A program made the translations under genes and the position numbers. DNA of 64,000 bases, from the NCBI RefSeq assembly GCF_900114995.1, contig NZ_FOUX01000002.1:124001-188000 (forward strand), in the 5' to 3' direction. The notes beneath the pieces were generated by a model. That model had not been told where the DNA came from. It ran no database searches and saw only the letters and a list, made by a program, of their open reading frames with translations. Each line of letters starts with the position of its first letter. Positions within the stretch are counted from its first letter, which is position 1. Shown here piece after piece: positions 55,881 through 64,000 of this stretch. Source of the DNA: Chitinophaga sp. YR627. Lineage in GTDB: Bacteria; Bacteroidota; Bacteroidia; Chitinophagales; Chitinophagaceae.

Positions 55881-55914
55881 AAAAGAACCACGTATGACCG
55901 GTGGTTCTTTTTTT
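55881..55914 (+). terminator. Orphan terminator hairpin upstream of the two-component operon
   Basis: AAAAGAACCAC (55881-55891) pairs with GTGGTTCTTTT (55901-55911), ending in a T-run to 55914. The nearest gene upstream is over 300 bases away and has its own terminator, so this hairpin may end an unannotated small RNA or attenuate the operon. Confidence 0.6.
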
Positions 55915-55931
55915 ATAAACGTAAGAGTGAC

Positions 55932-55952
55932 ATTGCTTCAAGATTGCTTCAA
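55932..55952 (+). promoter_or_regulatory. Candidate response-regulator operator (10-bp direct repeat)
   Basis: ATTGCTTCAA occurs at 55932-55941 and again at 55943-55952, an 11-base period on the same strand. OmpR/PhoB-type regulators bind such tandem sites. It lies 27 bases ahead of the response regulator start and suggests autoregulation. Confidence 0.5.
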
Positions 55953-55978
55953 ATTTAAAAACGAATTATGCAGCTTAT

Positions 55979-56662
55979 ATGAAAGTTCTGCTCGTTGAAG
56001 ATAACATGGAGCTGGCCGGCAGCATTAGTAACTTTCTCGAAAAGGAAGGTTATCTGTGCGAGGTAAGCCATACCAGCAGTGAAGCTTATGATAAGTTGTC
56101 AGGGTTCCAGTATGACTGTGTATTACTGGATATCACCTTACCGGATGGAAACGGACTGGAATTATTACAGTTCATGCACCTTGAGAAGATTGATAGTTGT
56201 GTACTGATCATTTCCGCGAAAAACTCACTGGACGATAAGATAAGCGGACTGGAAGGCGGTGCGGATGATTATCTGACCAAACCTTTTCATCTTCCCGAAT
56301 TACATGCCAGGCTGAGAGCCATCTTCAGAAGAAAGAAACTACAGGGGAGCAATATCGTGAGCTTTAATGAGATCACGCTGAATACGGATACGCTGGAAGC
56401 GAGTGTGAATGAGATTATACTGGATGTGACACCGAAGGAATTTGACCTGCTTTTATATTTCCTTGTGAACAAGAACAGGGTATTATCCCGTCAGTCGATC
56501 GCAGCACATCTGTGGGGCGACTATACCGACAACCTGGCCAATTTTGACTTTGTATACCAGCATGTGAAGAATCTCCGGAAGAAGATCCATGCTGCGGAGG
56601 GAGCAGATTATATTAATACGGTATACGGATTAGGTTACAAATTTAATACTGCTGTATCATGA
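55979..56662 (+). CDS. OmpR/PhoB family response regulator
   Basis: 227 residues. The receiver domain (1-115) has D8, the phosphoacceptor D51 in DCVLLDITLPDG and the Lys in TKPF. The C-terminal winged helix (about 130-225) ends in HVKNLRKKIHAAEGADYINT and VYGLGYKF. It overlaps the histidine kinase start by four bases (ATGA). It is the first gene of a five-gene efflux operon that it probably controls. Confidence 0.95.
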   Translation: MKVLLVEDNMELAGSISNFLEKEGYLCEVSHTSSEAYDKLSGFQYDCVLLDITLPDGNGLELLQFMHLEKIDSCVLIISAKNSLDDKISGLEGGADDYLTKPFHLPELHARLRAIFRRKKLQGSNIVSFNEITLNTDTLEASVNEIILDVTPKEFDLLLYFLVNKNRVLSRQSIAAHLWGDYTDNLANFDFVYQHVKNLRKKIHAAEGADYINTVYGLGYKFNTAVS

Positions 56663-57993
56663 AGCTGATCAACAAGTTCACCTTATGGTATCTGTGCATC
56701 ACGCTGACCGCGATGCTGGTAGGATTTGTGATCGCCTATCACAAGGTAAAATCAGGTATAGACCAGGCAGAGATCGACCGTCTGAAGGTATGTAATGACC
56801 AGATGGCGATGCAGATGCGGCACGGCGTATCACCGGATACCTACATGAAGGGCAGACCGGTAGAGATCAAAATGCTGGAATTTGAAATACCTGTGAATAA
56901 GTATGATGTGTATGAGCATACTTTCTTTAATACGATGTTACAGCACCGCGAGTGCAGGCTGACGGTTACTTCTTTTTATAATATCAACGGCCATTATTAT
57001 AGCATTTCGTCTTACAACTACATTACCAAGGCGAAAGAGATTTTAAAAGGCCTCTTTAGTTCTTTCATCTGGATCTTTGCCATTCTGCTGACGTTGACTG
57101 TATTGTCAGCCCGATTCGTATCGAGACTGATACTGGCGCCTTTTCATCAGACGATGAAGAAAGTGCGTTCATTCAACCTCAAAGACAGAAAGCCGCTGCA
57201 ATTACCTGCCGCCAATGCGGCTGAGCTGAAAACGCTGAACTGTTTCCTGAACGGGATGGCAGACAAGGCGCTGGACGACTATCGTTCTCTGAAAGAGTTT
57301 ACAGAGAATGCGTCTCATGAATTACAAACCCCACTGGCTGTGCTACGTAACAAGCTGGAACTACTGACAGAGTCTTATCTGCAGGGTAAGGAGCCAGATG
57401 CTATCGTACCACTGATCGGGGATATGCAGAATGCGATCGACAAATTATCCAGGATCAACAGTTCACTGACACTACTTGCCAGACTCGAAAACAACGAGTT
57501 TGACACCCGGCAAAGCATCTCTATGTCACAACTGATCACAGATGCATTGCAGAGTTTTTCAGAACTGATGGATATGAAATCCATTACACTGGAGACCATG
57601 ATCAACACCGGCGTTAAGGTGCAGCTACACCCCGCGCTGACCGACATTTTACTTGGCAATCTGCTGAGCAATGCCATCAGACACAACGTACAGGGAGGTC
57701 AGATCAGTGTAACATTAAACAGGTCAAAACTGGTCATCGCCAATACCGGTAATCCACCGGAAGTACCTACCAGTCAGTTGTTCAGACGCTTCAAAAAAGG
57801 AAGCAGGAACAGTGATTCAATCGGTATAGGTCTGGCGATCGTGAAACAGATCTGTGACGTCAACCATTTCAACATTCAATATGATTACGCCGGAGGCTGG
57901 CATATCATGCAAATTATTTTCGAGGAATCAACAGAGAACATAAAGCCGCTAAAGGAAGCATCCAGCACACGTTTTCCTGAGAAACAGTTTTAG
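56659..57993 (+). CDS. Sensor histidine kinase
   Basis: 444 residues. Two membrane helices (about 9-28 and 129-152) flank a periplasmic sensor loop of about 100 residues. The dimerisation domain has H220 in NASHELQTPLAVLRNKLELL. The ATPase domain has the N-box LLGNLLSNAIRHN, a G1 box IANTGNPP in which the usual Asp is Asn (frequent in Bacteroidota kinases) and GIGLAIVKQI. It is translationally coupled to the response regulator and followed by efflux genes, so the sensed signal may be an exported toxic compound or envelope stress. Confidence 0.93.
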   Translation: MKLINKFTLWYLCITLTAMLVGFVIAYHKVKSGIDQAEIDRLKVCNDQMAMQMRHGVSPDTYMKGRPVEIKMLEFEIPVNKYDVYEHTFFNTMLQHRECRLTVTSFYNINGHYYSISSYNYITKAKEILKGLFSSFIWIFAILLTLTVLSARFVSRLILAPFHQTMKKVRSFNLKDRKPLQLPAANAAELKTLNCFLNGMADKALDDYRSLKEFTENASHELQTPLAVLRNKLELLTESYLQGKEPDAIVPLIGDMQNAIDKLSRINSSLTLLARLENNEFDTRQSISMSQLITDALQSFSELMDMKSITLETMINTGVKVQLHPALTDILLGNLLSNAIRHNVQGGQISVTLNRSKLVIANTGNPPEVPTSQLFRRFKKGSRNSDSIGIGLAIVKQICDVNHFNIQYDYAGGWHIMQIIFEESTENIKPLKEASSTRFPEKQF

Positions 57994-58023
57994 GGTTCAT
58001 GGTCTTAATGTTTAAGTATTATC

Positions 58024-59424
58024 ATGCAAACAAAAAGAATCGTCGTAGTCCTTTTCCTGCTGTTATGGCACGGATCGATGGAGGCGCTACACGCACAGCA
58101 GGTACTGACGTTGAAAGAAGCAGTACAGACCGCGCTGGCCAACTATGGGACCGTCAAGGCTAAAGCCAATTACCTGAGCGCGTCCAAAGCTACAGCCACA
58201 CAGGCAAAGCGGGATTATTTACCCAACCTGAACGTATCCGCCCAGCAGGATTATGGTACCGTTAACGGCCAGTTTGGCCCATCTTATGGTCTGAATGGTT
58301 TAGGGGTGGCCTCTTCGGGTCCTACCCTGCCTTCACAGAACTGGAACGCGGCATTCGGCGGACTTTATCTCGCCAACTTAAACTGGGATTTCTTTGCCTT
58401 CGGCCGCGCCAGGGAGAAGATCAAGGCTGCACAGGCAGCGGTGAACAGAGACCAGTCAGACTGGGAACAGGAGCAGTTCCAGCATTCCGTAAGGGTTGCA
58501 GGCGCTTATCTGAACCTGCTGGCAGCACAACGTCTGACCCGTTCCTGGTGGAACAACCTGGAGCGTGCGGACACCTTCCGTTCTGTGGTGGTAACAAGAG
58601 CACTGAATGGGCTGATCCCGGGCGTAGATTCTACCCTGGCGAATGCAGAGGTATCCAATGCAAAGATCGCCTATACCAAGGCGAAAGATGCAGAGCAGAC
58701 CTATTCCAATCAACTGGCGCAACTGATGGGGGTAACACCTATCAATTTTGTATTGGACACCCTGTTTATTGCACGTATACCAGGTGCGTTATCAGACAGT
58801 GTCAGCGCAAATATCCAGGGACATCCGTTACTGAAGTACTACGAAGACCGTATCAAGGTAAGTGATGAACAGGCCCGTTATATCCATACGCTGAACTATC
58901 CGGCTTTCTCCGTATTCAGTGCAATACAGACGAGAGGTTCGGGATTTGACGCGAACTACATCACTGACCAGACAGCTTATAACAAGGGTTACTGGGATGG
59001 CGTTAAACCTAACCGCAGCAACTATCTGCTGGGTATAGGAGTGACCTGGAACCTGACCTCTCCGCTGAGAGTGAAACACCAGACAGCCGCTCAGAAATTT
59101 GTATCAAAAGGCCTCCAGGATGAATATGAGCTGGTTCGCCAGCAACTGGCTGCGCAGTTAATACTGTCAGACACCCGGATCAAAAATGCGCTCGACAACT
59201 ATGCAGAAGCGCCGATACAGGTGAATGCAGCAACAGAAGCTTACAACCAGAGAACAGTATTATACCGGAACGGACTGAATACTATTGTGGATGTAACACA
59301 GGTATTCTATACCCTGAACCGTGCAGAGACAGACCGTGATATTGCCTATACCAATGTATGGCAGGCACTGTTGCTGAAAGCAGCTGCGAGTGGCAATTTT
59401 TCTCTATTCATCAATGAATTCTAA
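58024..59424 (+). CDS. TolC-type outer membrane efflux channel
   Basis: 466 residues with a Sec signal (about 1-25). Two OEP halves are visible: LTLKEAVQTALANYGTVKAK at the start, and later long helices (QKFVSKGLQDEYELVRQQLA, YNQRTVLYRNGLNTIVDV). It forms the trimeric channel for the RND pump encoded 4 bases downstream. It lies 30 bases after the histidine kinase in the same operon. Confidence 0.92.
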   Translation: MQTKRIVVVLFLLLWHGSMEALHAQQVLTLKEAVQTALANYGTVKAKANYLSASKATATQAKRDYLPNLNVSAQQDYGTVNGQFGPSYGLNGLGVASSGPTLPSQNWNAAFGGLYLANLNWDFFAFGRAREKIKAAQAAVNRDQSDWEQEQFQHSVRVAGAYLNLLAAQRLTRSWWNNLERADTFRSVVVTRALNGLIPGVDSTLANAEVSNAKIAYTKAKDAEQTYSNQLAQLMGVTPINFVLDTLFIARIPGALSDSVSANIQGHPLLKYYEDRIKVSDEQARYIHTLNYPAFSVFSAIQTRGSGFDANYITDQTAYNKGYWDGVKPNRSNYLLGIGVTWNLTSPLRVKHQTAAQKFVSKGLQDEYELVRQQLAAQLILSDTRIKNALDNYAEAPIQVNAATEAYNQRTVLYRNGLNTIVDVTQVFYTLNRAETDRDIAYTNVWQALLLKAAASGNFSLFINEF

Positions 59425-59428
59425 TTAA

Positions 59429-62400
59429 ATGAACCTGATAAGATCAGCATTACGCAAACCAATATCCATACTGGTAATAGTGGCTGCCCTGTTCTTCTTC
59501 GGTATAGGCGCCGTAAGAACGATCAAGGTGGACATCTTCCCCAAACTGGACCTGCCGGTGATGTACATCGCGCACCCTTTTGGCGGATACACTCCTACCC
59601 AGATGGAAGCCTACTTCGGTAAACAGTACATCAACATATTACTTTATGTAAATGGTATCAAGGCGATTGAGACCAAAAACATACAGGGTCTGACCCTCAT
59701 TAAGGTGAGTTTTTATCCGGGCACGAACATGGCGCAGGCACAGGCAGAGCTCAGTGCATTCTGTAACCGTATCCAGGCTATCTTCCCTCCCGGTTCACAG
59801 CCACCGTTCATTATCCGTTTTGACGCTTCTACCCTGCCTGTGGGCGAACTGGTATTAAGCAGTGAAAAACGTGGTAATAACGAACTGCTGGACCTCGCTA
59901 ATACTTATGTGCGTGCATCCTTTACACAGATCCCTGGTCTGGTATCGGCACCTCCATTCGGTGGTAACTTGCGTACTGTGGTGATCAAAGCAGACCCGGA
60001 GTTGCTGCGTTCTCACAATCTGACGCCTGACCAGCTGGTAGAAGCACTGCGTATCAACAACCAGACTTCTCCTTCCGGTAACGTGCGTATCGGCGATGTG
60101 AACTATATCACACCTGCCAACACCGCTATCAGAACGGTAAAAGATTTCGAAAATATCCCACTCTTTAAAGGCGGCGTACAGAACCTCTATCTGCGCGATG
60201 TGGCGAGTGTAGAAGATGGCGCTGACGTAACTGCCGGTTATGCCCTTGTAAACGGACGCCGTTCCGTATACCTCAGTGTAGCTAAATCAGGTGATGCATC
60301 CACCTGGGAAGTGGTGCAGAAACTGAAGGCCGCATTACCTAAATTCCAGGCACTTTTGCCGGAAGACGTAAAGCTGAGCTATGAATTTGACCAGTCCGTA
60401 TATGTGATCAACTCCGTAAAAAGTCTGATCAGTGAAGGTACGATCGGTGCGGTACTGACAGGTTTGATGGTACTGTTGTTCCTGGGTGACCCAAGAGGTG
60501 CATTAATCGTGATCCTGACCATCCCGACGTCCATCATTGCGGCGGTATTGTGTCTGAAACTCGCGGGGCAGACTATCAACATCATGACATTGAGTGGTCT
60601 GGCACTGGCGATTGGGATATTGGTGGATGAGAGTACGGTGACGATAGAAAATATACACCAGCACCTTGACATGGGTAAGCCGAAGGGGCTGGCCATATGG
60701 GATGCGTGTAAGGAGATCGCTTTCCCGAAACTGCTGATCCTGTTCTGTATCCTGGCGGTATTTGCACCAGCGTTCACCATGGGTGGTATCCCAGGTTCAC
60801 TGTTCCTGCCGCTGGCACTGGCGATCGGTTTTGCGATGATCATTTCTTACTTCCTGGCACAGACTTTCGTACCGATCATGGCCAACTGGCTGATGAAGGA
60901 CCACGTACATCATAAAGCAGGAGAACCAGTTCCTCATCATGATAAAAAAGAACTGATAGAAAGAGCTGATTTTGATAATAATGGTAAGGTAAGCGGCTTT
61001 GAGCGTGTACGTAACCGCTTTATGCGCTTTATGAACAGGGTGATGCCGGCACGTAAGCTGATCGTAACTGTTTATCTGGTGGCAGGTATTGCGCTGGTAG
61101 CCTTGTTGATCAATAGTATCGGACGTGACGTATTACCACGCGGTAATGGTAGTCAGTTCCAGCTGCGTCTGCGTGCACCGGAAGGTACCAGGGCAGAGAA
61201 AACAGAAGAGATCACTATTAAGACGATCGATGCGATCAAACGTATTGTAGGTCCGGAGCATGTGTCTATTTCTTCTGCTTATGTGGGTCAGCACCCGGGT
61301 CAGTTCTCCATCAGTCCGATCTATCTGTTTATGCCTGGTCCGCAGGAAGCAGTCATCCAGGTAGCATTGGAAGAGGATTACAAGGTGAATATGGATGAGC
61401 TGAAAGATAAGATCAGGGCAGAAATGAAAAAAGAACTGCCTGGTGTGAAACCATCTTTCGAACCAATCGAACTGACAGACAAGATCCTGAGCCAGGGTTC
61501 TCCTACTCCGATCGAAGTAAGGTTCACAGGTAGGAATAAACAGCTGAACGAGCAGTTTGCCGCGAAGCTGATCACTAAACTGAACCAGATCTCATACCTG
61601 AGAGATGTGCAGTTGGGACAGTCTACCAAATATCCTTCCCTGCGAGTGAATATTGACCGTATCCGTGCGGCACAGCTGGGTGTGGATGTGAGCGATATAT
61701 CCCGTTCACTGACAGCTTCCACTTCTTCCTCCCGTTACACAGAGAAGAACATCTGGATCGATGAGAAATCCAACCTGAGTTATAGTGTACAGGTACAGGT
61801 ACCGGAAAACAAGATGACGGATATACAGTCCATCAATGAGATACCGCTGCTGAGAAACTCCAGCAGACCGGTACTGGGCGATGTGGCGACTATCGTACCA
61901 GATACAACTTATGGAGAGGCCGATAACCTTGGCGCGATTCCAAGTTTGTCTGTTACTGCCAATACGAACAACATTGACCTGGGTACAGCGTCTGCGGATG
62001 TACAGAAAGCGATCAACTCGCTGGGCGAACTGCCACGTGGTCTGAACGTGGAACTGATCGGTCTGAGTTCTACACTGACTGAAACACTGGACAGCTTACA
62101 ATCAGGTTTGCTTGTAGCGATCGTGGTGATCTTCCTGATGCTGGCGGCTAACTTCCAGTCATTCAAAGTATCTGCAGTGGTACTGGCATCTGTACCGGCG
62201 GTACTGATCGGATCCCTGACATTGCTGCTGCTGACCGGCTCTACGCTGAACCTGCAGTCTTACATGGGTATCATCATGTCAGTGGGCGTATCGATATCGA
62301 ATGCGGTGTTACTGATCACGAATGCGGAGCAGTTGCGTCTGGAGAATGGTAATGCACTACTTTCCGCGAAAGAAGCAGTAGGTTTGCGTCTCCGTCCTAT

Positions 62401-62647
62401 CCTGATGACGAGTCTTGCGATGGTGGCAGGTATGATCCCAATGGCCAGCGGCCTGGGTGAATCCGGCGACCAGACCTCTCCCCTGGGACGTGCGGTGATC
62501 GGCGGCCTGATCGCCTCTACCTTCAGCACCCTGTTTATCTTACCACTGGTATTTGCATGGGCGCAGGGTAAAGCAACCACCCAATCGGTATCACTCGATC
62601 CGGAAGATAAAGAAAGTAAAAACTATGTACCATCCTTACACGAATAA
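59429..62647 (+). CDS. RND efflux permease with EF-hand insertion
   Basis: 1072 residues with the usual RND layout: 12 membrane helices in two repeats and large periplasmic loops (VDIFPKLDLPVMYIAHPFGG near the N-terminus). The proton-relay positions differ from AcrB: TM4 has D400-E401 (VDESTVTIEN) in place of DD, and the TM10 Lys is S957 (SISNAVLL). The central cytoplasmic linker contains a canonical EF-hand loop, D514-E525 (DFDNNGKVSGFE). It belongs to a Bacteroidota branch distinct from AcrB and CzcA. Substrate unknown. Confidence 0.93.
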   Translation: MNLIRSALRKPISILVIVAALFFFGIGAVRTIKVDIFPKLDLPVMYIAHPFGGYTPTQMEAYFGKQYINILLYVNGIKAIETKNIQGLTLIKVSFYPGTNMAQAQAELSAFCNRIQAIFPPGSQPPFIIRFDASTLPVGELVLSSEKRGNNELLDLANTYVRASFTQIPGLVSAPPFGGNLRTVVIKADPELLRSHNLTPDQLVEALRINNQTSPSGNVRIGDVNYITPANTAIRTVKDFENIPLFKGGVQNLYLRDVASVEDGADVTAGYALVNGRRSVYLSVAKSGDASTWEVVQKLKAALPKFQALLPEDVKLSYEFDQSVYVINSVKSLISEGTIGAVLTGLMVLLFLGDPRGALIVILTIPTSIIAAVLCLKLAGQTINIMTLSGLALAIGILVDESTVTIENIHQHLDMGKPKGLAIWDACKEIAFPKLLILFCILAVFAPAFTMGGIPGSLFLPLALAIGFAMIISYFLAQTFVPIMANWLMKDHVHHKAGEPVPHHDKKELIERADFDNNGKVSGFERVRNRFMRFMNRVMPARKLIVTVYLVAGIALVALLINSIGRDVLPRGNGSQFQLRLRAPEGTRAEKTEEITIKTIDAIKRIVGPEHVSISSAYVGQHPGQFSISPIYLFMPGPQEAVIQVALEEDYKVNMDELKDKIRAEMKKELPGVKPSFEPIELTDKILSQGSPTPIEVRFTGRNKQLNEQFAAKLITKLNQISYLRDVQLGQSTKYPSLRVNIDRIRAAQLGVDVSDISRSLTASTSSSRYTEKNIWIDEKSNLSYSVQVQVPENKMTDIQSINEIPLLRNSSRPVLGDVATIVPDTTYGEADNLGAIPSLSVTANTNNIDLGTASADVQKAINSLGELPRGLNVELIGLSSTLTETLDSLQSGLLVAIVVIFLMLAANFQSFKVSAVVLASVPAVLIGSLTLLLLTGSTLNLQSYMGIIMSVGVSISNAVLLITNAEQLRLENGNALLSAKEAVGLRLRPILMTSLAMVAGMIPMASGLGESGDQTSPLGRAVIGGLIASTFSTLFILPLVFAWAQGKATTQSVSLDPEDKESKNYVPSLHE

Positions 62648-62648
62648 T

Positions 62649-63764
62649 ATGAACAGTCTTAAAGCACTTGCTATCACAATAAGTTTACCTGCCACACTGT
62701 TTTTCAGCAGCTGTAGCCACACAGAAGGTAAATCAGAAAATAAAGAAACCGCACAGGAGGAAGCTGCTGTTGCAGCAATATCCCTGCAGAAAGGTAAACT
62801 CACTTCTTCTCTGCAACTTCCCGGTGAGCTGATCGCTTACCAGCAGGTAGATATCTATGCAAAGGTGAGCAGCTTCGTAAAGAAACTGCATGTAGATGTG
62901 GGTACGGAGGTAAGTCAGGGGCAGCTGCTGGCTACTATGGAAGCACCTGAGATCAGTTCTCAGCTGGCCGGAGCTGAATCCCGGATCAAATCACAGGAGG
63001 CGGTATACCTGGCCAGTAAAGCCAATTACGACCGTTTGTATAATACCAGTCTGACACCCGGTACCGTTTCCAAAAACGACCTGGATATAGCGCAGGCTCG
63101 TATGAAGTCAGACCTGGCACAATGGGATGCCGGTAAGGCAGCTTACAGGGAAATCTCTGACAACAGGAACTACCTGGAGATCAGAGCACCATTTTCAGGC
63201 GTTATCAGCGCGAGAAATGTAAGTGCGGGCGCTTATGTTGGTCCGACAGGGAAAGGCTCTGAATTGCCTTTATTTACCCTTCAGGAGCAAAAGAAACTCC
63301 GTCTGGTGATCTCTGTTCCGGAATCTTATACTGCGTATCTGAACAGCAGCAGTGAGGTGAAGTTCAATGTGAAGGCATTTACCGGTCAGCAGTTCACAGC
63401 GAAGGTGAACCGTCTTTCCGGCGCACTGGATGCCCGTCTGCGTTCACAGCGTATTGAAATGGATGTGATCAACAATGATAAAAAGCTGTTACCGGGAATG
63501 ATCGCGGAAGTGAATATTCCGATGGATGCGGCTGATAGCACCTTCCTGGTACCAAAAGCAGCGGTGGTGAATTCTACAGTGAATGTATTCGTGGTAAGGG
63601 TAACAAACGGCAAAGCGGAAAGAGTACAGGTGCAAACCGGCCGCGAAGCTGATGGTAAAATTGAAATCTATGGCAATCTCAACGAAGGCGACACCATTCT
63701 GGCCGCCGCTAACGAAGAAATAAGAGAAGGCGCTGAACTGAAGCACGTTAAAACAGGCAAGTAA
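62649..63764 (+). CDS. RND periplasmic adaptor (HlyD/MFP family) lipoprotein
   Basis: 371 residues from ATG 62649, one base after the permease stop; an ATG at 62625 lies inside the permease gene. The lipoprotein signal ends at Cys22 (TLFFSSC). Biotinyl-lipoyl-like halves flank a helical hairpin (AKVSSFVKKLHVDVGTEVSQ, then IRAPFSGVISARNVSAGAYV), followed by a beta-barrel and membrane-proximal domain (VPKAAVVNSTVNVFVVR). It completes the OMF-RND-adaptor set. Confidence 0.93.
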   Translation: MNSLKALAITISLPATLFFSSCSHTEGKSENKETAQEEAAVAAISLQKGKLTSSLQLPGELIAYQQVDIYAKVSSFVKKLHVDVGTEVSQGQLLATMEAPEISSQLAGAESRIKSQEAVYLASKANYDRLYNTSLTPGTVSKNDLDIAQARMKSDLAQWDAGKAAYREISDNRNYLEIRAPFSGVISARNVSAGAYVGPTGKGSELPLFTLQEQKKLRLVISVPESYTAYLNSSSEVKFNVKAFTGQQFTAKVNRLSGALDARLRSQRIEMDVINNDKKLLPGMIAEVNIPMDAADSTFLVPKAAVVNSTVNVFVVRVTNGKAERVQVQTGREADGKIEIYGNLNEGDTILAAANEEIREGAELKHVKTGK

Positions 63765-63784
63765 GAAAGGATGAAATCAAAAGC

Positions 63785-63815
63785 AAAAGGCGTCCGCTTA
63801 CGCGGGACGCCTTTT
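63785..63815. terminator. Bidirectional hairpin terminator of the efflux operon
   Basis: AAAAGGCGTCC (63785-63795) pairs with GGACGCCTTTT (63805-63815), flanked by A- and T-runs, between convergent genes. Confidence 0.85.
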
Positions 63816-63839
63816 TGCATATATATAGGGAGCCGAATA

Positions 63840-64000
63840 CTACTGAATCACTACCTTCTTTGTGTAATACTTAGTACCGTTTGTAACTACCAACACATAT
63901 ACACCACCCGCTACATTCCCTGTATTTACTGATACAGTTGCTGCATTGGCGGTCTGGTGTACCACCGGCGTTTTATTCACATCTACCAGCGATACTTTCA
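63840..64000 (-). CDS. C-terminal end of a T9SS type A sorting-domain protein
   Basis: The minus-strand frame is open from the window edge to a TAG at 63840-63842, giving 52 residues. They include KVSLVDVNKTPVVHQT, GNVAGGVYVLVVTNGTKY and the ending YTKKVVIQ, which match the type A Por secretion C-terminal domain. The cargo protein itself lies outside the window, so its function is unknown. Confidence 0.8.
   Translation of the reverse strand, partial: KVSLVDVNKTPVVHQTANAATVSVNTGNVAGGVYVLVVTNGTKYYTKKVVIQ

Larger units (their letters stand above)
55541..55978. other. Intergenic region with two terminators and an operator (438 bp)
   Basis: Holds the terminator of the surface-protein operon (55565-55600), about 280 A/T-rich bases without a gene, an extra terminator hairpin at 55881-55914 not preceded by a gene, and a direct repeat at 55932-55952 ahead of the two-component system. 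Confidence 0.7.

Overview
The window reads as chromosomal DNA of a Bacteroidota member, most likely Chitinophagaceae and plausibly Chitinophaga (inference from gene content; no rRNA or marker gene is present). Supporting signs are type IX secretion sorting domains of both type A and type B, SusC-like and other TonB-dependent receptors, many lipoproteins with a Cys soon after the signal segment, -7 elements of the Bacteroidota form TAnnTTTG, and families typical of the group (DUF4197, DUF4349, DUF2157/DUF4401, MG2-plug proteins). Genes are densely packed on both strands and are mostly separated by clear, often bidirectional, hairpin terminators. No tRNA, rRNA, CRISPR array, prophage or transposase was seen.

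Layout. 1-10.7 kb: end of a carboxymuconolactone decarboxylase family gene, DUF1266 and DUF4197 proteins, a membrane-tethered LAS/MepA-like peptidase facing an ECF sigma/anti-sigma pair, a TonB-dependent receptor, an aldo/keto reductase, a metallophosphoesterase and a DUF4349 lipoprotein. 10.7-19 kb: a lipoprotein, then a two-gene operon that is the most unusual part of the window. Its first gene encodes a SusC-like barrel without a plug; the second encodes a full alpha-2-macroglobulin with an intact thioester motif and a SusC-type plug domain inserted in its middle. 19-24.4 kb: serine hydrolase, secreted nuclease, beta-helix lipoprotein, an AT-rich gene-poor stretch and an orphan Imm22-type immunity gene.

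24.4-33.5 kb: cytochrome bd oxidase (cydAB), a methyltransferase-like remnant, a Crp/Fnr regulator followed by a split YeeE/YedE transporter and a CstB-like persulfide dioxygenase/sulfurtransferase, then a GH2 enzyme with a C-terminal TPR-like tail. Crp/Fnr-like palindromes (TGAC-N5-TCA) sit about 41-43 bp ahead of the predicted starts of both cydAB and the sulfur operon. 33.6-45.3 kb: DEAD-box helicase, sulfatase, glycerophosphodiesterase, an AT-shifted membrane protein, a TsdA-like dihaem cytochrome with a Tat-exported DsrE-like partner, an AraC regulator, a GH29 fucosidase, and a lipid acyltransferase/desaturase pair. Together, cydAB, CstB and TsdA suggest a local sulfide/thiosulfate-handling theme.

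45.3-64 kb: an intergenic region with 11-bp tandem repeats and a 32-bp-arm hairpin, a C25-like peptidase without a signal peptide, DUF4401/DUF2157 membrane proteins, a lipoprotein, an I42/chagasin-like inhibitor, two tandem paralogous type B T9SS surface proteins, and a five-gene operon (response regulator, histidine kinase, TolC-type channel, RND pump, adaptor). A likely autoregulatory direct repeat precedes that operon. The window ends in the C-terminal T9SS type A domain of a minus-strand gene.
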